Origin: Streptomyces sp. man185
Lineage (GTDB): Bacteria > Actinomycetota > Actinomycetes > Streptomycetales > Streptomycetaceae
Direction: 5' to 3'
NCBI GenBank assembly: GCA_002551355.1
Contig: NTHE01000012.1
Coordinates: forward strand, 1-64,000
Length of the DNA: 64,000 nucleotides
Made by a program: the position numbers and the translations under genes. The notes under the pieces are model-generated. The model had not been told where the DNA came from, did not search any database, and worked only from the letters and a program-made list of their open reading frames with translations. Shown piece by piece: positions 18,188 through 27,759 of the stretch; position 1 is the stretch's first letter, and every line of letters begins with the position of its first letter.

Positions 18188-19858
18188 ATGCGAATATTCA
18201 AGTCCCGGGCTGTCCGGGCGATCACGACAGCGGTCGCTGTCGGTCTGATCGCCACGGGCTGTTCCAGCGAGCGGGACGAGGGCGGCTCCAAGGGGGGCGA
18301 CAAGGACACCTTCGTCTTCGCCGGAGCCGGTGACCCCGGTTCCCTCGACCCGGCCCTCGCGAGCGACGGCGAGACGTTCCGCGTCACCCGGCAGGCCTTC
18401 GAGGCGCTCCTGGAGCACGAGCCCGGAGGCAGCAAGCTCGTCGGCGGTCTCGCCGAGAAGTGGTCGAGCGACGAGGCCGGCAAGGTCTGGACGTTCAACC
18501 TGCGCCAGAACGTGAAGTTCCACGACGGCGAGGCGTTCGACGCCGCCGCGGTCTGCGCGAACTACGACTACTGGTTCAACTGGAAGGGCACGTACCAGTC
18601 CAGCGCGGTCTCCTACTACTGGCAGACCATCATGGGCGGGTTCGCCAAGAACGAGGACCCCGAGACGCCCAAGCCGAACTACAAGTCCTGCACCGCCAAG
18701 GACGACAAGACGGCTGTCATCGAGGTCAACGAGCCCTCCGCGAACCTCCCGGGCGGCTTCTCGCTCCAGGCCCTGGCGATCCACTCGCCGAAGGCTCTCA
18801 AGGAGTACGCGAAGCAGGACGCGAGCGCCAAGGGCGACGCGATCACGTACCCGAAGTACAGCCAGGAGGCCGGTACGGTCGCCGGCACCGGCCCGTACAA
18901 GATCACGAAGTGGAACAAGGGCAACAAGGAAGTCTCCTTGCAGCGCTTCGACGACTACTGGGGCGCCAAGGCCAAGGTGAAGAACCTGGTCTTCCGCACC
19001 ATCTCCACCGAGGAGACCCGCCGCCAGGCGCTCCAGGCGGGTGACATCGACGGTTACGACCTGGTCGCGCCGGCCGATGTGACGACGCTGGAGAAGGAGG
19101 GTTACGAGGTCCCGACCCGTGACGTCTTCAACATCTTCTACGTCGGCATGAGCCAGTCGGCGAACCCGGCGCTGAAGAAGCCCGAGGTCCGTCAGGCGAT
19201 CACGCACGCCATCGACCGCGAGAACCTCGTCAACACCCAGCTGCCCGAGGGCGGCAAGGTCGCGACCCAGTTCATGCCCGACACGGTCGCCGGCTACTCG
19301 GACAAGGTGAAGACGTACCCGTTCGACACCGCCAAGGCGAAGGACCTCCTCAAGCAGGCCGGCGAGGAGAAGCTGAGCATCGACTTCTGCTACCCGACCG
19401 AGGTCACCCGCCCGTACATGCCTGCCCCGCAGGACATGTTCGAGCTGATGAAGGCCGACCTGGAGAAGGCCGGCATCACCATCAAGCCGAAGGCCATGAA
19501 GTGGGCCCCGGACTACCTGGACGCCACCGAGGCGGGCTCCTGCGCCCTGCACATGCTCGGCTGGACCGGTGACTTCAACGACGGCTACAACTTCATCGGC
19601 ACCTGGTTCGCCGGACCGGACAAGCAGTGGGGCTTCAAGGACGAGAAGGTCTTCGACGCCGTGAACGCCGCTTCCGAGATCACGGACCCGGCCGGTCGCA
19701 TCGAGGCCTACAAGAAGGCCAACGAGGCGATCGCGGAGTACGCCCCGGGCGTGCCGATCTCGTCGTCGCCGCCGGCCATCGCGTTCGCCAAGAACGTCAA
19801 CCCGCCGAAGGTCTCCCCGCTGACGCAGGAGAACTTCGCCGAGGTCTCCTTCAAGTAA
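18188..19858 (+). CDS. Peptide ABC transporter solute-binding lipoprotein
   Basis: A 556-residue family 5 extracellular binding protein. The N-terminus is a lipoprotein signal, with lipobox LIATGC and the modified Cys at 25, so it is anchored outside the membrane. The mature part begins acidic and Gly-rich, then the family core (GAGDPGSLDPALASDGE, KFHDGEAFDAAAV). It captures oligopeptides for the permease encoded next. AGGGG precedes the ATG at 18188; the longer open frame upstream covers the promoter. A perfect 18-bp hairpin follows, likely setting this protein in excess over the permease. Confidence 0.93.
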   Translation: MRIFKSRAVRAITTAVAVGLIATGCSSERDEGGSKGGDKDTFVFAGAGDPGSLDPALASDGETFRVTRQAFEALLEHEPGGSKLVGGLAEKWSSDEAGKVWTFNLRQNVKFHDGEAFDAAAVCANYDYWFNWKGTYQSSAVSYYWQTIMGGFAKNEDPETPKPNYKSCTAKDDKTAVIEVNEPSANLPGGFSLQALAIHSPKALKEYAKQDASAKGDAITYPKYSQEAGTVAGTGPYKITKWNKGNKEVSLQRFDDYWGAKAKVKNLVFRTISTEETRRQALQAGDIDGYDLVAPADVTTLEKEGYEVPTRDVFNIFYVGMSQSANPALKKPEVRQAITHAIDRENLVNTQLPEGGKVATQFMPDTVAGYSDKVKTYPFDTAKAKDLLKQAGEEKLSIDFCYPTEVTRPYMPAPQDMFELMKADLEKAGITIKPKAMKWAPDYLDATEAGSCALHMLGWTGDFNDGYNFIGTWFAGPDKQWGFKDEKVFDAVNAASEITDPAGRIEAYKKANEAIAEYAPGVPISSSPPAIAFAKNVNPPKVSPLTQENFAEVSFK

Positions 19859-19868
19859 TCGCACACCA

Positions 19869-19913
19869 GCGGGTCCGCCCGGCCACAGCAACCAGGTGGC
19901 CGGGCGGACCCGC
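19869..19913 (+). terminator. Perfect 18-bp intercistronic hairpin in the peptide transporter operon
   Basis: GCGGGTCCGCCCGGCCAC (19869-19886) and GTGGCCGGGCGGACCCGC (19896-19913) are exact reverse complements around a 9-nt loop, 10 nt after the binding-protein stop and 30 nt before the permease start. There is no T-tract. In binding-protein operons such hairpins usually act as 3' stabilisers or partial terminators. Confidence 0.85.
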
Positions 19914-19943
19914 ATCGACGCACGTGAGAAAGGGGCATGCGGG

Positions 19944-20948
19944 GTGCTGCGACTCGTCGTAAGAAGACTTCTCCAGCTCATTCCCACCCTGCTCGGCCTG
20001 TCGGTCCTGCTGTTCCTCTGGCTGAACCGACTGCCCGGCGGACCCGCCACAGCGATCCTGGGCGAGCGGGCCACCGAAGCCGAAGTAGCGAGAATCAACC
20101 GCGCACTCGGGCTCGACGAGCCGGTGCACGTCCAGTACTGGCGGTTCCTCAAGCGCATCTTCGAGCTCGACCTCGGAACCTCCACCCAGACCGGACAGCC
20201 GGTGTGGGACGAATTCACCCGCGCCTTCCCCGCCACCGTGGAGCTGAGTCTCGCGGCGATCCTGATCGCCGTCGTCGTCGGCATCCCGATGGGCTACCTC
20301 GCGGCCAAGCACCGCGGCGGCTGGCTGGACGTCGCCTCCGTCTCCGGATCGCTGCTCGGCATCTGCATCCCGGTCTTCTTCCTGGCCGTACTGCTGCGCG
20401 GGATCTTCTCCGTACAGCTGCAGTGGTTCCCGAGCCAGGGGCGGCTCGACTCCGGCATCAACGCCACCGACGTCACCGGATTCGCCGTCCTGGACGGCCT
20501 GTTGACCGGCGAGTTCGATGCGAGCTGGAACGCGATCATGCACTTGATCCTGCCCGCCGTCGCGCTGGCCTCGATCCCGCTCGCCGTCATCGTCCGGATG
20601 ACCCGCGCCAGCGTCCTGGAAGTGCTCGGCGAGGACTACATCCGCACCGCCGAGTCCAAGGGCCTCGACAAGAAGACCGTGCGGGGACGCCACGTGCTGC
20701 GCAACGCGCTGCTGCCCGTGATCACCGCGGTCGGCCTGCTGACCGGCAGCCTGCTCTCCGGCGCGGTGCTCACCGAGTCCGTCTTCGACTTCGGCGGCCT
20801 CGGCTCCTTCATCCGTACCGCGATCGACGGCCGCGACTACCCGGTCCTCGTCGGGTTCATTCTCTTCATCGCGATGGTGTACGTGCTGATCAACCTGCTG
20901 GTCGACCTCGCGTACAGCATCATCGACCCGAGAGTGCGGGTGCACTGA
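19944..20948 (+). CDS. Peptide ABC transporter permease, DppB/OppB type
   Basis: A 334-residue membrane protein with six predicted helices and the DppB start RRLLQLIPTLLGLSVLLF. The EAA-type cytoplasmic loop is seen as RTAESKGLDKKTVRGRHVLRN near 230-250. It forms half of the channel with the next gene product. I chose the GTG at 19944, with GAAAGGGG upstream, over an in-frame ATG at 19896 that lies within the intercistronic hairpin. Confidence 0.93.
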   Translation: MLRLVVRRLLQLIPTLLGLSVLLFLWLNRLPGGPATAILGERATEAEVARINRALGLDEPVHVQYWRFLKRIFELDLGTSTQTGQPVWDEFTRAFPATVELSLAAILIAVVVGIPMGYLAAKHRGGWLDVASVSGSLLGICIPVFFLAVLLRGIFSVQLQWFPSQGRLDSGINATDVTGFAVLDGLLTGEFDASWNAIMHLILPAVALASIPLAVIVRMTRASVLEVLGEDYIRTAESKGLDKKTVRGRHVLRNALLPVITAVGLLTGSLLSGAVLTESVFDFGGLGSFIRTAIDGRDYPVLVGFILFIAMVYVLINLLVDLAYSIIDPRVRVH

Positions 20949-20949
20949 C

Positions 20950-21912
20950 GTGACGATCCTGACCAACAAAGCAGACAAGATCGACCGTCTCGCCGAGCTG
21001 ACCCAGAGCTCCGAGACCGTCACCGGCACCAGCCTGTGGCGCGAGGCGTTCCGCAGGATGCGCTCCAGCAAGATGGCGATCATCGGCGCGGTCATCATCG
21101 GCGCGTTCGTCCTCATCGCCATCGTCGGGCCGATGGTGGCCCCGCACGGCGCCACCGCGCAGAACTGGCGCAGCGAGGTCTTCCCCAACCAGGGCAAGTT
21201 CGTCGGCATGCGCGGGGAGAACTGGTTCGGCCTGGACCACCTGGGCCGCGACATGTTCTCCCGCTGGCTCGTCGGAGCCCGGCAGACGCTGCTCGTCGGT
21301 GTGGTCTCCATGCTCATCGGCCTGATCGTCGGCGCGCTGGTCGGTGTGCTCTCCGGAGCCGCCGCGACGCTCGGCGGCAAGGCCGGGCAGCGCGTCGACA
21401 CCGTGATCATGCGCTTCACCGACATCATGCTGTCGCTGCCCTCGCTGCTGCTGGCCGTCTCCATCGCCGCGGTGCTCGGCCAGTCGCTGACCACCGTGAT
21501 GATCGCCGTGGGTGTCGTCCAGATCCCCATCTTCGCCCGCCTGCTGCGCGGTTCGATGCTGGTGCAGGGCGGCGCGGACTACGTGCTCGCCGCGAAGGCG
21601 GTCGGCATCCGGCGCAAGCGGATCGTGCTCACGCAGATCCTGCCGAACTCGCTGAGCCCCGTCATCGTCCAGGCCACGCTGAGCCTGGCCACGGCGATCA
21701 TCGAGGCCGCGGCCCTGTCCTACCTGGGCCTCGGCAACCCCGACCCGGCCGTTCCCGAGTGGGGCGTGATGCTCTCCCAGGCACAGCGCTTCTTCGACAA
21801 CGAGCCGATGATGGCCGCCTACCCGGCCATCGGGATCATCATCACCGCCCTCGGCTTCACCCTGCTCGGCGAGGCCATGCGCGAAGCCCTCGACCCGAAG
21901 TTGCGAGGCTGA
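20950..21912 (+). CDS. Peptide ABC transporter permease, DppC/OppC type
   Basis: A 320-residue second permease. It has a cytoplasmic N-terminus, a helix at IIGAVIIGAFVLIAIVGP, a periplasmic-type loop with the OppC marks LGRDMFSR, and the EAA loop AAKAVGIRRKRIVLTQILPN. It is separated by one base from the DppB-like gene (TGA then C then GTG), so translation is coupled. Confidence 0.94.
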   Translation: MTILTNKADKIDRLAELTQSSETVTGTSLWREAFRRMRSSKMAIIGAVIIGAFVLIAIVGPMVAPHGATAQNWRSEVFPNQGKFVGMRGENWFGLDHLGRDMFSRWLVGARQTLLVGVVSMLIGLIVGALVGVLSGAAATLGGKAGQRVDTVIMRFTDIMLSLPSLLLAVSIAAVLGQSLTTVMIAVGVVQIPIFARLLRGSMLVQGGADYVLAAKAVGIRRKRIVLTQILPNSLSPVIVQATLSLATAIIEAAALSYLGLGNPDPAVPEWGVMLSQAQRFFDNEPMMAAYPAIGIIITALGFTLLGEAMREALDPKLRG

Positions 21913-21918
21913 AGTCCC

Positions 21919-22907
<989 letters not shown>

Positions 22908-22911
<4 letters not shown>

Positions 22912-24140
22912 GCCTGCTCGAACTGGACGGCGTCAAAGTCCACTTCCCGGTCAAGAAGGGCCTCTTCTTCGACCGTACGGTGGGCCACGTCTACGCGGTC
23001 GACGGCGTCTCGCTGTCCATCGAGGCCGGCCAGACGTACGGTCTGGTCGGCGAGTCGGGCTGCGGCAAGACGACCCTCGGCCGCGCGGTCCTGCGGCTGA
23101 ACGACATCACCGACGGCGGGGTCGTCTTCGACGGCACCGACCTGGCGAAGCTGCCTTCGGAGGAGATGCGGGCCTTCCGCCGCCGCCTCCAGATGGTCTT
23201 CCAGGACCCTCTGGGCAGCCTCAACCCCCGGCAGAACATCGAGTCGATCCTGTCCGAGGGCATGGCCGCCCACGGCATCGGCAAGGACCAGGCGGAGCGC
23301 CGGGAGAAGATCAAGGACATCCTCGCCAAGGTCGGCCTGCCGTCCAACGCGATGTCCCGCTACCCGCACGAGTTCTCCGGCGGCCAGCGCCAGCGCATCG
23401 GCATCGCCCGCGCCCTGGTCCTGGAGCCGGACGTGATCATCTGCGACGAGCCGGTGTCCGCGCTCGACGTCTCCGTCCAGGCGCAGGTGATCAACCTCCT
23501 GGAGGAGCTCCAGGAGTCCCTCGGACTGACCTACCTGGTCATCGCGCACGACCTCGCAGTCGTCCGGCACATCTCGGACGTCATCGGGGTGATGTACCTG
23601 GGCGGGCTCGTCGAGGAGGCCCCGAGCGACGCGCTGTACGCGGGGCCCCGGCACCCGTACACCAAGGCGCTGATGTCGGCAGTCCCGGTGCCGGACCCCG
23701 AGGTCGAGGACCGCCGCGAGCGCATCCTGCTCCACGGCGACCTGCCCTCCCCGGCGAACCCGCCTGCCGGCTGCCGCTTCCACACCCGCTGCCCGTGGGT
23801 GCAGGAGACCAAGTGCGCCACGGAGCGCCCGCCGCTGCTGGACACCGGCGACGGCCACAAGGTGGCCTGCCACTTCACGGCCGAGATCGAGGCCGGGACG
23901 GTGAAGCAGACCCTGGCGACCGGGATCGAGGCGGTTACCGGCACGGAAACGGTGGCGGCCGAAGCGGTGGAGGTCTCGGAGGGCGAGACCACCGCCGAGC
24001 CGGCGGACGTCGCTCCGGAGAAGGGGGAGTCTCCGGGGAAGGAAGAGGCTCCGGAGAAGGAGGAGCCCGCGACCGTACCGGCTCAGGCTCAGTCCGACGC
24101 GGGGAAGGCCGACCGGTCGGAGGGCAGCCCCAAGGCCTAG
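22908..24140 (+). CDS. Peptide ABC transporter ATPase, DppF/OppF type, with acidic tail
   Basis: A 410-residue ATPase with Walker A GESGCGKT (48-55), signature FSGGQRQR and Walker B VIICDEP, plus the four-cysteine C-terminal motif (CRFHTRCPWVQETKC ... ACHF). The ATG at 22908 overlaps the stop of the preceding gene. Typical family members end soon after the cysteine motif, but this one continues for about 75 residues, rich in Glu, Ala, Pro and Lys (runs such as PEKGESPGKEEAPEKEEPAT). That tail is probably disordered. It ends the operon. Confidence 0.94.
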
Positions 24141-24146
24141 GACCGG

Positions 24147-24152
24147 CACAAT
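24147..24152 (+). promoter_or_regulatory. Candidate -10 box of the TRIC gene
   Basis: CACAAT ends 6 nt before the GTG start and no ribosome site is present, which suggests a leaderless transcript. Confidence 0.35.
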
Positions 24153-24158
24153 TGCCCG

Positions 24159-24830
24159 GTGCTCACCGAACTGTTCACGCCCTCCGTCCAGCATGCGCTC
24201 GATCTCGTCGGGATCTTCGTCTTCGCGATCTCGGGCGCCCTGCTCGCCGTCCGCAAGAACTTCGATGTCTTCGGCATCGCGGTTCTCGCGGAGGTGACAG
24301 CGCTGGGCGGAGGGCTGTTCCGCGACGTCATGATCGGTGCGATCCCGCCCGCGGCCTTCACCGACCTCGGCTACTTCATCACCCCGCTGTTCGCCGCCGT
24401 CCTTGTCTTCTTCCTCCACCCGCACGTGGAGCGCATCCAGGCCGGGGTCAACGTCTTCGACGCGGCGGGGCTCGGGCTGTTCTGCGTGACCGGCACGGTC
24501 AAGGCGTACGAGTACGGCCTCGGGCTCACCGCGTCGGCGGCGCTGGGTCTGGCCACGGCGGTCGGCGGCGGTGTGCTGCGCGACGTGCTCGCCAACGAGG
24601 TGCCCTCGCTGCTGCGCTGGGACCGCGACCTGTACGCGGTGCCGGCGATCGTCGGCGCGACCATGGTGGTCCTGTGTATCCGCTTCGACACGCTCAACGC
24701 GCTGACCAGCGGGATGGCTGTGATCGCCGCGTTCGTCCTGCGACTGCTGGCGCTGCGCTTCCACTGGCGGGCGCCGCGTGCGTACAACCGGTCCTCCGCC
24801 CGGGCCGAGGAGGGCTCGGCGGCGACCTGA
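24159..24830 (+). CDS. TRIC-type cation channel family (UPF0126) membrane protein
   Basis: A 223-residue protein with seven hydrophobic segments. It has the internal repeat diagnostic of this family: GGGLFRDVMIG in the first half and GGGVLRDVLANE in the second. Bacterial homologues are trimeric cation channels, formerly annotated as glycine transporters. The GTG at 24159 lacks a ribosome site. It follows the transporter operon by 18 nt but seems to have its own promoter. A function in K+ or charge balance is inferred from the family only. Confidence 0.85.
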   Translation: MLTELFTPSVQHALDLVGIFVFAISGALLAVRKNFDVFGIAVLAEVTALGGGLFRDVMIGAIPPAAFTDLGYFITPLFAAVLVFFLHPHVERIQAGVNVFDAAGLGLFCVTGTVKAYEYGLGLTASAALGLATAVGGGVLRDVLANEVPSLLRWDRDLYAVPAIVGATMVVLCIRFDTLNALTSGMAVIAAFVLRLLALRFHWRAPRAYNRSSARAEEGSAAT

Positions 24831-24904
24831 GGCGGGTCCGGCAGCGTGATGCGCCCGCCATGATTCGGCAACGAAAAAGCTACCGCTCAGTAATGCAATC
24901 GATG

Positions 24905-24910
24905 TACCGT
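24905..24910 (+). promoter_or_regulatory. Candidate -10 box of the thioesterase gene
   Basis: TACCGT ends 7 nt before the ATG at 24918, with no ribosome site between; leaderless initiation is likely. The region upstream (24866-24905) is AT-rich for this genome. Confidence 0.4.
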
Positions 24911-24917
24911 GCATGCC

Positions 24918-25799
24918 ATGGCACAGGCAGCGACTGAGGCAGTGACCGGCGCGGCGCGGACCGCGCGGGCGACCATCGGCGACAGCGAGTTCGACCGGGA
25001 CACCGCGGTCACCCTGCGCGAGGAGGGCGTCTACGACGCCGAGCTCTCCGCGGGCTGGACCATCATCCACGCCGTCAACGGCGGCTATCTGCTGGCCCTG
25101 CTCGGCCGTGCCCTGGGCGAGGCCCTGCCGCATCCCGACCCGTTCTCCGTATCGGCGCACTACCTCGCCGCCTCCGTGCCCGGCCCCGCCGTGATCCGCA
25201 CCGAGGTCATCCGGACCGGCCGCACCCTCTCCACCGGCCAGGCATCCCTCTTCCAGTACGCCGAGGACGGCACCGAGGTCGAGCGCATCCGGGTCCTGGC
25301 CACCTACGGCGACCTCGACACGCTCCCCGACGACGTCCGCACCACGGCCCTGCCGCCCGCCATGCCCGACCGGGACCACTGCCTCGGCCCGAGCGACGGC
25401 GCGCCCAGGATCCCCGGCAGCTCCGCCATCACCGACCGCCTCGACATCAAGCTCGACCCCGCGACCGTCGGCTGGGCGATCGGCGCCCCGTCCGGCAAGG
25501 GCGAGATGCGCGGCTGGTTCGGCCTGGCCGACGGCCGTGACGCTGACCCGCTGTCGTTGCTGCTCACCGTCGACGCCCTGCCGCCGACCTCGTTCGAGCT
25601 GGGCCTGACCGGCTGGACCCCCACCGTCGAGCTGACCACCCACATCCGCTGCCGCCCTGCCCCGGGCCCGCTGCGCGTCGCCATCACCACCCGCAACCTC
25701 GCGGGCGGCTTCCTGGAGGAGGACGCCGAGGTCTGGGACAGCGCCGACCGCCTGGTCGCCCAGTCCCGCCAGCTGGCCAAGGCCCCGCGCAGCAAGTAG
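24918..25799 (+). CDS. Acyl-CoA thioesterase, double hotdog fold
   Basis: A 293-residue protein with two hotdog-like halves. The first half has GWTIIHAVNGGYLLALLGRA and FSVSAHYLAASVPG; the second has LTGWTPTVELTTHIRCRP and ends DRLVAQSRQLAK, a common end of TesB-like thioesterases. They hydrolyse acyl-CoA esters; the chain length is not visible. It is preceded by a near -10 box and followed by a 23-bp duplication over the stop codon. Confidence 0.85.
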   Translation: MAQAATEAVTGAARTARATIGDSEFDRDTAVTLREEGVYDAELSAGWTIIHAVNGGYLLALLGRALGEALPHPDPFSVSAHYLAASVPGPAVIRTEVIRTGRTLSTGQASLFQYAEDGTEVERIRVLATYGDLDTLPDDVRTTALPPAMPDRDHCLGPSDGAPRIPGSSAITDRLDIKLDPATVGWAIGAPSGKGEMRGWFGLADGRDADPLSLLLTVDALPPTSFELGLTGWTPTVELTTHIRCRPAPGPLRVAITTRNLAGGFLEEDAEVWDSADRLVAQSRQLAKAPRSK

Positions 25800-25851
25800 G
25801 CGTACGGGTCGGAGCAGTAGCCTGCGCGGCAAGCAGGCGTACGGGTCCGAG
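25792..25851 (+). repeat. 23-bp duplication spanning the thioesterase stop codon
   Basis: GCAAGTAGGCGTACGGGTC (25792-25810, continuing to 25814) recurs as GCAAGCAGGCGTACGGGTC (25829-25847, to 25851), 21 of 23 bases identical, period 37. The first copy contains the TAG stop, which is CAG in the second. Confidence 0.75.
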
Positions 25852-25891
25852 GCCCGCACAGCGGTAGAGTGCGCCCGTTGATCATGGACCG

Positions 25892-26873
25892 GTGAAATCC
25901 GTCCGGCTGCTCTCCGTCCTCCAGCTGCTCCAGACCCGGGCCACGGCCCCCGCCACCGAGCCGGCCGAGCGCCTCGACGTCTCCGTACGCACCCTCTACC
26001 GTGACGTCGAGGCGCTCTCCGCCGCCGGAGTCCCCGCTAGGGGTGTCCGGTACGGCGGCATCGCCCTGCTCCCCGGCTTCCGCACCGACGTCACCGGCCT
26101 CACCGCCGACGAGGCGCGCGCCCTGTGCGTGTTCACCGCCGACGACGCGCACGCCGCCCTCGGCCTGGACGCCGCCCTCGGCTCAGCCCTGCGCAAGGTC
26201 ATGGCCGCCCTGCCCGCCCCGCACCGCCCGGCCGCCGAGCAGACCAGCCGCCACATCCTCGTCGACCCGGCCCGCTGGATGAGCGGCCCCAGGGCGGCCG
26301 TCGACGTCGCCGAACTCCACGAGGCCGTCCTCGCCGACGTCCGGCTGCGCCTGCGCTACCGGCACAGCGGCGAGGACACGCCGCGCGACTCCACCGGCGA
26401 CCCCCTACGGCCTCGTCGTGAAGGCCGGCGTCCGGCACCTGGTCGCGGACCGCGACGGCGACCCCCGCCTCTTCCGCGCCGACCGGATCCACACGGCCGA
26501 ACCCGCCGAGGACTCCGTACGGCGGCGCGCCGGGGCGGAGTTGGCGGGGGTGTGGGAGACGCTCCGCGCCGGGGCGGAGCAGCGCCCCTCGGCGGTACGG
26601 CTACGGGTCCGGGTGCACCGCCCGCCCGCGCCTGGAGCTGTTCCGGTGCCTGAACGCGGGAGCGCTGACCGGGGAGCCCCGGCCGGACGAGCCCGGCCGG
26701 GAGAGGAGCCGGGGCAGTGGCTGCTGGCGGAGCCGGCCGTGTCGGAGGTCGCCCGGGCCAGGTCCCTCCTCGCGTTCGGGCCGACGGTGGAGATCCTCGA
26801 CCCGCCCGAGGCCCGCGCCCTGCTGGCCGAGGTGGCCGCCGAGGTCGTCGAGAGGTACGCGGTGGAGGGCTGA
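25892..26873 (+). pseudogene. Frameshifted WYL-domain transcriptional regulator
   Basis: The first part has a clear DeoR/YafY-type helix-turn-helix (VSVRTLYRDVEALSAAG) and the start of a WYL regulator (GFRTDVTGLTADEARALCVF). Near 26400, in a run of five C, the frame must shift to read on as PYGLVVKAGVRHLVADRDGD. Between about 26625 and 26700 the family segment RLELFRCLNAGALTGEPRP is in a third frame, after which reading returns to the second frame (EPGQWLLAEPAVSEVARARSLL) to a stop at 26873. At least three indels are needed, so no intact protein can be made unless these are sequencing errors in G/C runs. Such regulators often repress a neighbouring operon. Confidence 0.8.
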
Positions 26874-26890
26874 CCCCGGCCCCGCCGCCG

Positions 26891-27712
26891 TCACTCCCAG
26901 CCGGCGGACTCCGGATCGACGCCGTGGGCCCGGGCGTTCGCGGCGATCACCGCGCACAGCCAGCTGGTGAGCCCGGGGGCGATCGCGTCGTGGTACGCGG
27001 CGTACCCGGGGTCGGTGACATACGTCCGGCCGATGCAGACCTGCATGGCGTACGTGCAGTCGAAGTACGTCGAGATCTGCGCCCGGTGCCGCTCCGCGAG
27101 GGCGTTCGCCCGGTCCGAGCCGGGGGCGACGCCGGAACGGTACGCGGCGGCGAGGTCGGCGGTCAGGGCCTCGGTTGCCGCCGCGACCTCCCGCCAGCCG
27201 TCGGCGTTCATCGCGGCCGCCCGCTCCGCGTACTGCGCCCACTGGTCCGTCCCGCCCCAGCGCTCCTCGGCCTCCTCGGCCCAGGCGGGCTGCCAGTCGG
27301 CCCCGAAGATCTCCACCTGCTCCTCGGGCGTCAGCCGGATCCCGGGCTTCGACTCCAGCAGCATCCGGTCGACCGACCCGACCATCCGCTCCAGCCGCGA
27401 GATCCGGTCCACGAGCTGCCCCCGCTGCCGGCGCAGATGCTCCCGCGCGTCGACCTCCGGATCGTCCAGGAGCCGCCCGATCGCGGCGAGCGGGATGCCG
27501 ATCTCCCGGTAGACGAGGACCCGGTGGAGCCGGGCGACGTCGTCCTCCCCGTACACCCGGTACCCGGCCCGGGTGCGCCCGCCCGGCCGCACCAGGCCGA
27601 TCGTGTCCCAGTGGTGCAGGGTCTTCACGCTGACCCCGACGAGCGCGGCGGTCCGCCCGACGGTCAGCCCGTCGGCGGGCGGCTCCTGCGGACGGTGGTC
27701 CTCGCTCCTCAT
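26891..27712 (-). CDS. MerR-family regulator with TipA-type effector domain
   Basis: A 273-residue regulator. The N-terminal MerR helix-turn-helix reads LTVGRTAALVGVSVKTLHHW and RAGYRVYGEDD. A dimerisation coiled coil follows (RRQRGQLVDRISRLERMVGS), then a TipAS-like antibiotic-recognition domain (PEEQVEIFG, WAQYAER). TipA-type proteins bind hydrophobic peptides or drugs and activate export or their own gene. GGGAGA lies 8 nt before the ATG at 27712. It is 47 nt downstream of the DUF2268 gene on the same strand, so it probably regulates that operon. Confidence 0.9.
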   Translation of the reverse strand: MRSEDHRPQEPPADGLTVGRTAALVGVSVKTLHHWDTIGLVRPGGRTRAGYRVYGEDDVARLHRVLVYREIGIPLAAIGRLLDDPEVDAREHLRRQRGQLVDRISRLERMVGSVDRMLLESKPGIRLTPEEQVEIFGADWQPAWAEEAEERWGGTDQWAQYAERAAAMNADGWREVAAATEALTADLAAAYRSGVAPGSDRANALAERHRAQISTYFDCTYAMQVCIGRTYVTDPGYAAYHDAIAPGLTSWLCAVIAANARAHGVDPESAGWE

Positions 27713-27759
27713 CGGCCCAGTCTCCCGCAGCCGGGACACGGCGGCCGTGGGCCGGCCGG

